A model generated the notes under the pieces. It saw nothing but the letters and a program-made list of their open reading frames with translations, had not been told where the DNA came from and made no database searches. Positions 1-8,062 of a stretch of DNA of 33,906 nucleotides are shown in pieces. The translations under genes and the position numbers were made by a program. Source of the DNA: Planctomycetota bacterium (GTDB taxonomy: Bacteria > Planctomycetota > Phycisphaerae > Sedimentisphaerales > Anaerohalosphaeraceae); contig JAKJEN010000012.1 in the NCBI GenBank assembly GCA_022705405.1, positions 309 to 34,214 of the forward strand, given 5' to 3'. How positions within the stretch are numbered: position 1 is the first letter of the stretch; each line of letters starts with the position of its first letter.

Positions 1-215
1 CCGTTTCTTGCCCCGCGTTTCTTACGCCGCTTCGGCAGTACCCCAACCGGTCCCGGCGGATCAGACGAGGGAGGCTTAGAGGAATTCTGCGAATTCATCC
101 CCAGTCGCCGTTCCAGTTCCTCAATACGCTTTTCAAGCGTTTTAATATATTCCTGCATCACCGGAATCTTTGCAACTTCTGCTTCCAGTTGTTTGATATA
201 CGTGTCCTTGTCCAT
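1..215 (-). CDS. IS66-family transposase, N-terminal fragment (cut by window edge)
   Basis: The 71 visible codons begin MDKDTYIKQLEAEV and run through a short leucine-zipper-like coiled coil (about residues 5-35). They then give RRLGMNSQNSSKPPSSDPP and a basic stretch KRRKKRGARN. The NSQNSSKPPSSD motif followed by a basic patch is the hallmark of the N-terminus of IS66-type transposases (TnpC), just before the zinc-binding region. The ATG at 215 is the first start in frame and lies 72 bp inside the recognisable element end. The gene continues beyond position 1, so whether the catalytic DDE domain is intact cannot be seen. No tnpA/tnpB-like ORF lies between the element end and this start, which would fit a single-ORF ISBst12-like member; this is inference. 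Confidence 0.88.
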   Translation of the reverse strand, partial: MDKDTYIKQLEAEVAKIPVMQEYIKTLEKRIEELERRLGMNSQNSSKPPSSDPPGPVGVLPKRRKKRGARN

Positions 216-287
216 AACGATATTATCGGACAAAGGGAGCCAATTACTGAAATTATGCTAACGAACCGAAATTGAGTGAACGCTTAC
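1..287 (-). mobile_element. IS66-family insertion sequence, one end only
   Basis: Read on the minus strand, the sequence starting at 287 is GTAAGCGTTCACTC. IS66-family terminal inverted repeats typically begin GTAAGCG. The transposase start lies 72 bp inside this end. The other end and the matching 8-bp target duplication are outside the window; bases 288-295 (aaaaattt) would be the expected duplicated target. The insertion sits downstream of the porin terminator, so it does not break a visible gene. Confidence 0.75.
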
Positions 288-358
288 AAAAATTTCTAAT
301 TTTTTATTGAACTCGTCCGATAAATAAAATCGAGCGCTAAACCGAATCGGGCAAAGAC

Positions 359-394
359 AAAAAAACAGACGGGCCAACCATCACGACCCGTCTG
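359..394 (-). terminator. Rho-independent terminator of the porin gene
   Basis: A perfect 8-bp stem, CAGACGGG (366-373) with CCCGTCTG (387-394), has a 13-nt loop. On the minus strand it is followed by seven T residues (A-run at 359-365). It lies 38 bp beyond the porin stop codon. Confidence 0.85.
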
Positions 395-431
395 CAATCT
401 GAAAACAAATCAACCAATTCTGATTGATAAA

Positions 432-1760
432 CTAATACTTAACAGTCACATCAACCATGCCCACATCGTAATCGCGTTTTTCCCCGTTGCGGGTTCGCTC
501 GGCCAGCATATAGGTAGCGCCCAGCTGTGTATTTGCGGCCAATTGATATTTCAGACCGAACCTGTGCCCCTCAAGATTGGTCCCCCCGCCCCCAAAGGTG
601 GCCTCAGACAGAACGCCCAGCACGGAATCGGCTTCCAGTTTGCGGTAGTTATACGACAGTTCCCAGCTGCCTGGGTCCTTGCATTGGCCCAGCGCAGCCC
701 CGATCAGATACGCCGTATCCTGCCTCGAGCGGCTTTGCGTATTGCAGATATAGTCGCCAAATAGCCGCAGCGGCCGCCCGCCGGCCGGAACCCCCAACTC
801 CGCAAAGCCCTGCACCAGATCAAAATCACAGGCATAAACGCCCCCGACGGACGTGTTGCCGTAAAATTGCGTCTCGTCGGTTCCCAGCCCCTTTTTCCCC
901 CGCACATTGCCGTAATTATAGTAGCCGGCGCCGAGCGTTACGTTTGATTTCTTCTCCTGACCGAATTGAAACGTCGTACCGCCCTGCAAGCCCCACAAAC
1001 TGGTCTCCGCGTCGCTGGTTCGCTCGCGAACCGTAAAGCCGCCGGCGGCGGCGAACACCTGAACCCGCTCCGAAAACCTGGATTTATACGTGGCGGCGAT
1101 TCCTTCCGGCGTCACATCGCTGTCAAACATCAGATCGCTGTTGCCCACTGTATAATAAGGATTCAGAATTTTTCCGCCCAGGATATTCAGACCGCCAATA
1201 CGCCGGGGATGATAGTCAAAATACCCCAGATCCATCCAGATATTTTTACTTGAAAAGGCATTGCCCAGGTCCTGGTTGTTGGAGGTGGGCGATCCCTCGT
1301 CGCGCAGCGGGCTTTCGCTGTTGCCGCTGGCTACTCGAAAGCCGTAATCGATCTCCTCATTGACCGTCCCATAAATACCGATTCGCGCCTGAATTCGCAG
1401 GCGATTGCGATCGTCCGCCGCGGTCGCATCGTCGGTCCACTCATTACGAAACCGCAAGTCCCCGCCGATTTTGACTCGGCTGATCCAGTCGGGAATCTTC
1501 GGCTGATCCGCCATTTTCTTTTCCACGGCCCGCTCAACAGCCGCGTGGATGGTCTGCTCATCCGCGGCCGCGGCAATCGGCGCCGGCTGAGACAGCTGGC
1601 TCTTCAGAGCCGTCAATTCCTGCTGTATCGCCGCCAACTGGGCCTCCAGCCGGGCAATGCGGCTTTCCTGTTCGCTTGTGTCAGCCGCCTGTGCGACAGC
1701 CGACATTCCCAAAGAGATTAGGAGGATCGCACAGAGGGTTCTCGGTTGGCCTTTTTTCAT
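432..1760 (-). CDS. Putative outer-membrane porin (Porin_5-like)
   Basis: A 442-residue secreted protein with signal peptide MKKGQPRTLCAILLISLGMS and a predicted cleavage after AQA near residue 25. Residues 28-62 form a heptad-like coiled coil (EQESRIARLEAQLAAIQQELTAL). From about residue 90 the sequence is rich in alternating aromatic/polar strands (VKIGGDLRFRNEW, RLRIQARIG, IWMDLGYF) and it ends in an aromatic residue (DVTVKY), as expected for an outer-membrane barrel. The pattern matches the putative-porin family (Porin_5) common in planctomycetes, where the coiled coil probably spans the periplasm or touches peptidoglycan. The start is supported by AGGAAAGGA about 7 nt upstream. It is monocistronic, with its own terminator at 359-394. 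The transported substrate cannot be told from sequence. Confidence 0.82.
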   Translation of the reverse strand: MKKGQPRTLCAILLISLGMSAVAQAADTSEQESRIARLEAQLAAIQQELTALKSQLSQPAPIAAAADEQTIHAAVERAVEKKMADQPKIPDWISRVKIGGDLRFRNEWTDDATAADDRNRLRIQARIGIYGTVNEEIDYGFRVASGNSESPLRDEGSPTSNNQDLGNAFSSKNIWMDLGYFDYHPRRIGGLNILGGKILNPYYTVGNSDLMFDSDVTPEGIAATYKSRFSERVQVFAAAGGFTVRERTSDAETSLWGLQGGTTFQFGQEKKSNVTLGAGYYNYGNVRGKKGLGTDETQFYGNTSVGGVYACDFDLVQGFAELGVPAGGRPLRLFGDYICNTQSRSRQDTAYLIGAALGQCKDPGSWELSYNYRKLEADSVLGVLSEATFGGGGTNLEGHRFGLKYQLAANTQLGATYMLAERTRNGEKRDYDVGMVDVTVKY

Positions 1761-1773
1761 AGCAAATCCTTTC

Positions 1774-2167
1774 CTGTTCGCAAGTTCCGTAAAATCCGCC
1801 AGGCCCCGCCGTTTGTTTTTTCATATGGATCCAGAACCTTAGCCATGTAATAGAAGCGAATCGATAAAATCCGACACCATATCGGTATATTTCCTTATTT
1901 TCGTAATAAAATACTTTTTCTGAAGATAAAAACATTTCGACCCGGGGGATATGCCAAATAGACAGCCGCAGATCTTTGGGGCGGGGCAGACCTGATTTCT
2001 AACTCTATCAATAATAGCGGGGAGTTTTTTCACAGACGATGATGAGAATGCCCTGCCCGATCAGGCAATGTATAGAAATACCGATATTTATGGGGAAACC
2101 GACTGAATAAACAGCAAATCCGATAACCCTGTAACACAAAAAGCCGCCCCGCAGGTATGGTATGAAC
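1774..2167. other. Intergenic region upstream of the porin; no gene seen
   Basis: About 400 bp between the porin ribosome-binding site and the terminator of the next gene. Open frames here lack a ribosome-binding site and recognisable composition. It must hold the porin promoter, but I could not find a convincing -35/-10 pair. Confidence 0.5.
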
Positions 2168-2197
2168 AAAAAAAAGGGGAGAAATCCGTTTCTCCCC
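2168..2197 (-). terminator. Rho-independent terminator of the first PEP-CTERM gene
   Basis: A perfect 9-bp stem, GGGGAGAAA (2176-2184) with TTTCTCCCC (2189-2197), has a 4-nt loop. On the minus strand eight T residues follow (A-run 2168-2175). It starts 25 bp after the stop codon at 2222. Confidence 0.92.
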
Positions 2198-2221
2198 TTG
2201 CCATCCAAATCAGATGAAACC

Positions 2222-2926
2222 TTAGCGCTTTCGCACAAGCAGGCCGCCCAGCCCCAGCAGCAGCATCGTCGCCGGCTCGGGGATAGATGCGGCAAACATA
2301 TTGCCGACATATCTGTTCACTGGTCCCTCGTCATTTGAAAGATAGGAACCAAAATACATGGTCAGGCCATCAATACTGTTTGGAGCTGTGTTGCAACCCC
2401 AAACATAATTTTTAGGGTTTCCCCACCACATATCCTCTGTATCAAATTTAATTGTCACAGTGAATACCTGGCTGGCAAGATCTGGATCAGTCAAACCTAA
2501 GCCGTCTCCTTCGGACGCTGTCCACTCCGCTTCAGTTGCATCAAAGGTCCAACCTGCAGGTCCGGTGCCGGCCACGAACTCAAGGGGCTTATAGTCCTCG
2601 CCCCATTGACCGCCATATCCATTTTCACCCGACAGCCAGAATTGACTAAGCAACCGGCCCTCGTCAACGGCTGCATTCCAAGTATTGTTGAAGGCTGTCA
2701 AATAGCCGCCCGATAAAAATGTCGCGCCTACAGCGCCGCCTACCGCTGGCCCTATCTGACGCATACCCTCATATACTCTAAGAGATCCATCAGAATGACG
2801 AGCTGTAGGATCAAAGACATTGTTAATCAAGTCGGCGCCTGTAAACGCGTACTTAACCTGAACAATGGCACCTTGTGCCGTAATAACGGCCAAAGCAATA
2901 ACCGAAATAAGCATTATTTTTCGCAT
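2222..2926 (-). CDS. PEP-CTERM sorting-domain protein A (secreted, function unknown)
   Basis: A 234-residue protein starting MRKIMLISVIALAVITAQGA, a clear signal peptide. It ends in SIPEPATMLLLGLGGLLVRKR: a PEP motif, one hydrophobic helix and a basic tail, which is the exosortase-recognised PEP-CTERM signal. The central part (Tyr/Trp/Gly/Asp-rich, for example ENGYGGQWGEDY and DTEDMWWGNPKNYVWG) resembles beta-sandwich secreted proteins, but I do not recognise a family. The start at 2926 is preferred to an upstream in-frame ATG because GGAGGAAAG sits 4 nt before it and the signal peptide begins there. In PEP-CTERM biology the C-terminal helix is cleaved and the protein is handed to the surface or an exopolysaccharide matrix. 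Its leader and C-terminal DNA are duplicated next to gene B (3133-3717). Confidence 0.85.
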   Translation of the reverse strand: MRKIMLISVIALAVITAQGAIVQVKYAFTGADLINNVFDPTARHSDGSLRVYEGMRQIGPAVGGAVGATFLSGGYLTAFNNTWNAAVDEGRLLSQFWLSGENGYGGQWGEDYKPLEFVAGTGPAGWTFDATEAEWTASEGDGLGLTDPDLASQVFTVTIKFDTEDMWWGNPKNYVWGCNTAPNSIDGLTMYFGSYLSNDEGPVNRYVGNMFAASIPEPATMLLLGLGGLLVRKR

Positions 2927-3120
2927 GCACTTTCCTCCAAAATAAAATTTTTGTTTTCTTTTACTTACCACAGGCCAATTCATTGTTTTCAATACATCCT
3001 GTTTATTTCACGATTGGCCGATTTCTGACGTTTTCCTTTCTCTGGCCGTCAAAAATTATATTCCGATTTACAAAAAAGGAGCCGGCTTAAAAATCGGCCA
3101 GTGATCTTGGGCCGGCCCCA
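2927..3120 (-). repeat. Duplicated PEP-CTERM leader/terminator block, copy 1
   Basis: About 190 bp upstream of PEP-CTERM protein A, alignable by eye with 3718-3926. Shared strings include GTTTTCTTTTACT, the TTGAAA-CAATGAAT segment (a small ATTG/CAAT hairpin), TTTCTGAC, TTCCTTTCTC, TTCCGATTT, AAAAATCGGCCAGTGATCTT, and the ribosome-binding site GGAGGAAAGT. Because it includes the terminator of the upstream gene plus the leader of the downstream gene, the whole gene unit was probably duplicated in tandem. Confidence 0.8.
3072..3119 (-). terminator. Terminator of PEP-CTERM gene B
   Basis: Plus-strand arms GGAGCCGGC (3078-3086) and GCCGGCCCC (3111-3119) form a 9-bp stem with one G-U pair and a 24-nt loop. 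Six T residues follow on the minus strand (A-run 3072-3077). It lies just beyond the stop at 3133. Confidence 0.75.
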
Positions 3121-3132
3121 TCGAATCAGTTT

Positions 3133-3717
3133 TTATGCCCTGCGCTTTCGCAAAAGCAGGCCGCCCAGCCCCAGCAGCAGCATCGTCGCCGGCTCGGGAA
3201 CTTGCGCGATAACCATCGAATCGCCGATGGTGCCCGATCCAAAATTTACCAGTAAAGTTTTCTTATCTGTCTTATACTCCCCATGATACAAGTCATAATT
3301 GAAACTGCCCGGAACCCATGGATCGCCCATTAAATACCAATATAAGCTCGCCGAAGGATAGCCGCTGCCCTGCGAATACAATCTAAGGTATCCAAAGCCA
3401 TACTCATTGTCAGGATTATTGCGATCGATGGTGATCTGCGTTGGGCTGATGTGCACATACACCGTGGGGTCGATGACGGCCGGGTCGATGGTGTAAGAAC
3501 CCGACGCTCCAGTGAGAGTAAAGGAGGCGGAAGAAATTACGCCCGTATCCGGATCGGCAAGGATCGTACCCGACACATGGTCTGTCACGCCTGTTACACC
3601 ATCCATTTGATAGGCCGGATAATCCACGATATAGTAAGTCTTCAGTCCCGCCTGAACTGCGCTGTCTATTGCCATAATCGCAGCAATTACTAAAAGAATT
3701 GTCATTACACGTTTCAT
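3133..3717 (-). CDS. PEP-CTERM sorting-domain protein B (secreted, function unknown)
   Basis: A 194-residue protein with signal peptide MKRVMTILLVIAAIMAIDSAVQA and C-terminal sorting signal VPEPATMLLLGLGGLLLRKRRA. The mature part is Thr/Ser/Gly-rich, beta-strand-like and ends in LLVNFGSGTIGDSMVIAQ; no known family is recognised. The start at 3717 has GGAGGAAAG four nt upstream and opens the signal peptide; a start five codons earlier would overlap that site. The last 57 bp coding for the sorting tail (3142-3198) are nearly identical to 2225-2281 in gene A, whereas the middles of the two proteins do not resemble each other. That suggests a duplicated cassette with replacement or rapid divergence of the middle. 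Same strand as gene A and separated from it by a terminator, so probably independently transcribed. Confidence 0.83.
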   Translation of the reverse strand: MKRVMTILLVIAAIMAIDSAVQAGLKTYYIVDYPAYQMDGVTGVTDHVSGTILADPDTGVISSASFTLTGASGSYTIDPAVIDPTVYVHISPTQITIDRNNPDNEYGFGYLRLYSQGSGYPSASLYWYLMGDPWVPGSFNYDLYHGEYKTDKKTLLVNFGSGTIGDSMVIAQVPEPATMLLLGLGGLLLRKRRA

Positions 3718-3861
3718 TTTACTTTCCTCCAAACTAAGGTTTTTGTTTTCTTTTACTGATCACAGACCGATTCATTGCTTTCAATGCATTCCGTTTGTTT
3801 CACAAAGCCGATTATTTCTGACATATTCCTTTCTCCGGCCGCCAAAGATTTTGGGGTTTCC

Positions 3862-4233
<372 letters not shown>

Positions 4234-4248
4234 TTCCTCACCCTCCAC

Positions 4249-4560
4249 ATGCGTGCATTCGCTGTCAGGTCATTTATTTCTTGTCGTCCAGACAGCCCAA
4301 TCTAAATAGATTTCCAATAAAAAGTCAATCTTTTTCTCAAAAAAAAAGTTTTTTTACGCCTATTCTAAGATATCTATTGTCCGAATCGAACAATTCGTGC
4401 AACGGGGGCAGGCCCAAAATCTGAACTTTTTTAAAAATTTTTTATTCCTTTTTTTCCATCAATTTACAAATTTTTCGGCAGTTTTTACCCCGCCGGTTTT
4501 CAGTCAATTTGTGCAACTCTGCGCCAATGGCAGACAGGGACAGTGAAAAGAAAAAAGGAA
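4249..4560. other. AT-rich intergenic region between the PEP-CTERM cluster and the phage-like cassette
   Basis: Contains long A and T homopolymer runs (for example around 4340-4357 and 4430-4460) and a weak inverted repeat CGAAT/ATTCG at 4382-4397. No gene and no convincing promoter pair were seen. It marks a composition break between the surface-protein cluster and the GC-richer capsid cassette. Confidence 0.5.
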
Positions 4561-4575
4561 AAAAGGAGAAAGAAA

Positions 4576-6093
4576 ATGGACTTTGAATTTGAAATTTTCG
4601 CAGACGACGGATTGAAGGAAACCTTCGTCCAGTGGCTGATCGAATCGCGCTGGCCGACCGTGTCCGCCCGTTTTAGCCGTCTGTGGGAATATTACCAGAA
4701 TCGCATGATCGGCCCGCAGCGCTTCCGCCATCCCGACGGCCGCGTTGTCGAGTCAGCCCGTCCCTACATTCAGGCCCAGGAAATCGGCCTGCCGGCGCGA
4801 ATCACCGGCCGGGTCTATAACGACCCGCACGACCCCCACGCCGCCCAAAGCGTACCCGATCTGATGCGCAAGGAGGTCGTCATCGAAAATGATATCGCCT
4901 GGCGCATCAACGCCATGGTCGATTTTTTATTCGGTAAAGGAATTACCTGGATCAGCAAAGCCCCCGATGCGGATCGACGCAGAATCATCCAAACCGTGAT
5001 AAATGCTGTGTTCGAGGCCAACGGGGGCGCCGGTTTCTTTCAGGATCTGGCGGTGCTCGGGGCGGTGTACGGCTTTGCCGACTGCATCGTGCGTCCGGGC
5101 GAACGGTTGAACACACGTCTCCAGCAGCCCTCACCGGGCCGATCCGTTCAGAAGGAGGATGCCGCCGCATCCCACGCCTCAATTCTGTCGGCGGCATCGG
5201 CAATCGCCCTGGACCTGGTGGAGGCGCCTCGGGCGCTGCCGATTCTGGAAGAACAGGATTACCGGATGATCCGCTATTACATCCAGCATTTTTATCAGGC
5301 CCGCAATGAAGCGCCGGACCGCCCATCCCGCAGCCGCCCGCCTCGGCAGGCCGCCGTCACGGAAATCCTCGGGCCGACCGCCTGGCAGCGCTATGAAGAC
5401 GGCCGCCGGATCGCCCAGGGACTCAACCCGCTCGGCTATGTGCCCGTGGTGCATATCCAGAACATCGCCCAGCCGTATTTCTACGAAGGCATCAGCGATG
5501 CCGAACAGCTCATCGGCCTCCAGGACGAACTGAACGCCCGCCTGTCCGACCGCGCCAGCCGCATTACCATGCAGGCCTTTAAAATGTATCTGGCCAAGGG
5601 CATCGAGGGCATGGCGGACAAGCCCGTCTCGCCCGGACGAATGTGGTGTACCGACAACCAGCAGGCGTCCATTGAAGAGTTCGGCGGCGACCGAAGCTGC
5701 CCCAGCGAAAACCTTCACATTACGGAAATCCGAGACGCCATGGATAAAATCAGCGGCGTCACCCCGGTCGTCGCGGGCGTGCTGAAAAACAAACTCGGCA
5801 ACCTGACCTCCGGCGTAGCCCTGAAGATGACGTTTATGGGCATGCTGACCCGCAACGCCCGCAAACAGTACACCTACGGACGCGGACTGGGGCAGATCGC
5901 ACAAATGATTCTCGATATCCTCGACCGCGCCGGCGTGTTTGCAACGACCCTGCAGGAGCGGCAAATCGAGGTGCGATTCCCCAATCCGCTGCCGGAAGAT
6001 ATGACCGAGCGGCTCCAGGAAGCCCTGCTGAAAAAGAATCTGGGTCTGCCGCAGCAGAAAATCCTCGAAGAACTCGGCTATGACCTGACTTGA
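4576..6093 (+). CDS. Phage portal protein (SPP1 gp6-like)
   Basis: A 505-residue protein. The N-terminal third has the arrangement seen in SPP1-type portals: a helical start, then ENDIAWRINAMVDFLFGKGITW. Later come GYVPVVHIQN and YFYEGISDAEQLIGLQDELNARLSDRASRI, the segment leading to the clip/stem of the ring, and then SGVTPVVAGVLKNKLGNLTSGVALKMTF. Portals form the dodecameric DNA channel at one capsid vertex and bind terminase. The start at 4576 is preferred over an in-frame ATG at 4543 because AAGGAG lies 8 nt upstream and the earlier codons encode only a lysine/arginine run. First gene of the capsid cassette and intact in length for the family. No terminase precedes it, which is unusual, since portal normally follows terminase large subunit. 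Confidence 0.72.
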   Translation: MDFEFEIFADDGLKETFVQWLIESRWPTVSARFSRLWEYYQNRMIGPQRFRHPDGRVVESARPYIQAQEIGLPARITGRVYNDPHDPHAAQSVPDLMRKEVVIENDIAWRINAMVDFLFGKGITWISKAPDADRRRIIQTVINAVFEANGGAGFFQDLAVLGAVYGFADCIVRPGERLNTRLQQPSPGRSVQKEDAAASHASILSAASAIALDLVEAPRALPILEEQDYRMIRYYIQHFYQARNEAPDRPSRSRPPRQAAVTEILGPTAWQRYEDGRRIAQGLNPLGYVPVVHIQNIAQPYFYEGISDAEQLIGLQDELNARLSDRASRITMQAFKMYLAKGIEGMADKPVSPGRMWCTDNQQASIEEFGGDRSCPSENLHITEIRDAMDKISGVTPVVAGVLKNKLGNLTSGVALKMTFMGMLTRNARKQYTYGRGLGQIAQMILDILDRAGVFATTLQERQIEVRFPNPLPEDMTERLQEALLKKNLGLPQQKILEELGYDLT

Positions 6094-6163
6094 CAAATTT
6101 TGCGGGACAAATTCGCAGCCCGCACAAGAACGTGCAAAGAATCAAAACGAAAGGAAAACACAC

Positions 6164-6670
6164 ATGACCGACAAGGAACTAAAAATTCAGGAGCTGCCCG
6201 ATGGCGCAGGCAGTCAGGACCGGCTGGCGCCGGCTGCCGAAGCAATCCGCTACCAAAAGCGCGCCCAGATGGCGGAAAAGGAACTGGCCGACATAAAGGC
6301 CCAAAGAGACCGGCTGCAATCGGAAAACCAGACGCTGACCGATCAGATCGGGCGCATCCGTCAGGATCAGCAGATCCGCGCCCAGCTGCTGGCCGCCGGC
6401 CCGACCGATCTGGAAACCGCCGAACTGCTGGTGCGCGATCGACTGGCCAACTCGACGGAGCGGGATGTCTCAAAAGTCATCGAGCGGCTGCGTCGCGACA
6501 AGGGCTGGCTGTTTGCCCCCCGGCCGATGGGCGGCCCTTTGCGAACTGCGGGACTGCGCTTTGAGGCGGACCGCTCAACGGCCCTGCAGGAAGCGGCCCG
6601 CAAGGCCGCCCGCAGCGGACAGCCCGCCGATGTGCAGGAGTATCTGCGGCTCAGACGACAGGTCGTTTGA
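6164..6670 (+). CDS. Scaffold-like coiled-coil protein of the capsid cassette
   Basis: A 168-residue, highly charged protein. Residues about 25-72 form a continuous heptad pattern (YQKRAQMAEKELADIKAQRDRLQSENQTLTDQIGRI). A helical segment beginning RAQLLAAGPTDLETAELLVRD and a basic C-terminal region (EAARKAARSGQP, LRLRRQVV) follow. A coiled coil with a basic C-terminus between portal and major capsid protein is what phage scaffolding proteins look like (for example GP20-type), and their position is conserved. No protease motif is visible, so if it is a scaffold it would leave uncut or be cut by a protein encoded elsewhere. The start is supported by GAAAGGA upstream. Function is assigned from position and composition, not from a diagnostic motif. 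Confidence 0.6.
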   Translation: MTDKELKIQELPDGAGSQDRLAPAAEAIRYQKRAQMAEKELADIKAQRDRLQSENQTLTDQIGRIRQDQQIRAQLLAAGPTDLETAELLVRDRLANSTERDVSKVIERLRRDKGWLFAPRPMGGPLRTAGLRFEADRSTALQEAARKAARSGQPADVQEYLRLRRQVV

Positions 6671-6727
6671 AAGATGGAACCGAATGAAAAAAAATCGCTA
6701 TCGCTAATTTGTTGAAGGAGAGTTCAC

Positions 6728-7882
6728 ATGAGTTTTACCGGCAAAGCAACCTATACCGCCGGGCCGGATCTGCCCGAACTGGCGCAGGATGTATCCGATC
6801 TGGTCGGCATCATCTCGCCGTATGAAACGCCGCTTCTGGACGCCCTCGGCGATCCCCTTCGCAGCGCAACCAGCACCCACCACGAATGGCTCGAGGATGC
6901 CCTGCTGCCCAACAAAGACCAAATCGACGACAACGTCATCGCCGTACCCGTCGGCGATACCCAGTTTGACGTGGCCCACGGCGACCGCTTTCGGGCAGGC
7001 GATCAGATCCAGATCGAGGGCAAAAAGGAACTGATGCTGGTCGCTGAGGTTTCCGGCAATACCCTGACCGTCGTGCGCGGCTACGCCGGCACTACTCCTC
7101 AGGCCCTCGTTGACGGGCAGGTCGTCATTATTCTCGGCAATGCCGCCCTCGAAGGAGCCGACCGGCCCGATACGCGCTTTACCAACCGCGTTCGCCGCGG
7201 CAACTGGACGCAAATCTTCACCCACTCGGTCGAAGTCAGCGGCTCCGATCTGGCCGCCAGCCCGATCGGTCTGGCCGATGAGATGGATTACCAAAAACAG
7301 CAGCGGCTGCGCGAACTGCTGCGCGATCTGGAAAACACCGTCATCAACGGCGGCCTGCCCAGCTCAACCCCCCAGGGCGGCAGCGCCGTGCGCCGAACCC
7401 TTCGCGGAATCATCCGCCACCTGAAGACGCAGATCTTCAACGTCGGCGATACCGGATTTCCCGCAGGCGAGCAGCTGGATGAAGCCAAAATCAACTATGC
7501 CCTGCGGACGATCTGGGAAAACAGCTCCGCCGGCATTGATTTGATTGTCGTAAACGGATACCAAAAGCGGAGGATCAACAGCTTCCTGTCCGGTTCGCGG
7601 GCGTTTGGCTCAGCGGAAACGACCTATCGAGACCGGGTCAGCATGTACGAAAGCGACTTTGGTCTCTGCCGTATTGTCACCACACGGTGGATGCCGCAGG
7701 ATGCCGTGCTCCTGCTGGATTCCAGCCGAGTGGCCGTTCTGCCGCTGGCCGGGCGAAGCTTCCACTTCAAGCCCCTGTCCAGCCGAGGCGATTATGAGTG
7801 CGGCCAGCTGATCGGCGAATACACTCTCGAACTGAAAAACGAGGCCGCCCACGGAATTATCCGAGGACTGGCCGCCAGTTAA
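6728..7882 (+). CDS. Major capsid protein, SU10/DUF5309-like
   Basis: A 384-residue protein beginning MSFTGKATYTAGPDLPELAQDVSDLVGIISPYETPLLDALG. The motif SPYETPLLDALG followed by STHHEWLEDAL is characteristic of the SU10-type major capsid family (DUF5309), an HK97-fold subunit. A beta-rich insertion (DTQFDVAHGDRFRAGDQIQIEG ... TVVRGYAGT) is followed by TNRVRRGNWTQIFTHSVEVSGS. C-terminal strands include DAVLLLDSSRVAVLPLAGRSFHFKPL. Full length for the family, and the start has GAAGGAG 7 nt upstream. It follows the scaffold-like gene by 57 bp and is followed by a long inverted repeat. No frameshift or stop is present, so the gene has been kept under selection or is recent. Confidence 0.75.
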   Translation: MSFTGKATYTAGPDLPELAQDVSDLVGIISPYETPLLDALGDPLRSATSTHHEWLEDALLPNKDQIDDNVIAVPVGDTQFDVAHGDRFRAGDQIQIEGKKELMLVAEVSGNTLTVVRGYAGTTPQALVDGQVVIILGNAALEGADRPDTRFTNRVRRGNWTQIFTHSVEVSGSDLAASPIGLADEMDYQKQQRLRELLRDLENTVINGGLPSSTPQGGSAVRRTLRGIIRHLKTQIFNVGDTGFPAGEQLDEAKINYALRTIWENSSAGIDLIVVNGYQKRRINSFLSGSRAFGSAETTYRDRVSMYESDFGLCRIVTTRWMPQDAVLLLDSSRVAVLPLAGRSFHFKPLSSRGDYECGQLIGEYTLELKNEAAHGIIRGLAAS

Positions 7883-7892
7883 CGCAAAATCG

Positions 7893-7948
7893 GCGGGGCC
7901 TGCGGCAGGACACCCGGATCGTCGGCAGAGAGGGCCGCCAGGCCCCGC
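7893..7948 (+). promoter_or_regulatory. 10-bp inverted repeat after the capsid gene
   Basis: GCGGGGCCTG (7893-7902) and CAGGCCCCGC (7939-7948) pair perfectly with a 36-nt loop, starting 11 bp after the capsid stop. Only TCTTTG follows, so it is a poor intrinsic terminator. It may be an mRNA-stabilising 3' structure or partial attenuator setting capsid versus downstream dosage. Confidence 0.5.
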
Positions 7949-8062
7949 TCTTTGAAAAACGAAATCAGAAATACAAAACCTTAGATCTTTGTCTTTTCCG
8001 CAAAAGAAGGCCGCACCGGACTGCGGCCCAGGGCGGAATTCAGGACAGAGAGGAGTTTGACG

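Noticed and set aside
4382..4397. CGAAT...ATTCG inverted repeat as an operator of the capsid cassette
   Set aside because: Only 5 bp per arm in an AT-rich region, easily due to chance, and no promoter could be placed next to it.
5179..6096. Long minus-strand ORF (305 codons) opposite the portal gene
   Set aside because: Shadow of the GC-rich portal gene: no ribosome-binding site, no recognisable domain, and the plus-strand protein has family motifs.
7981..8015. Minus-strand stretch reading CGLLLRKRQRS, like the end of a PEP-CTERM tail
   Set aside because: No PEP motif or hydrophobic helix precedes it in that frame and the frame continues to VLYF; chance similarity within a capsid-cassette gap.
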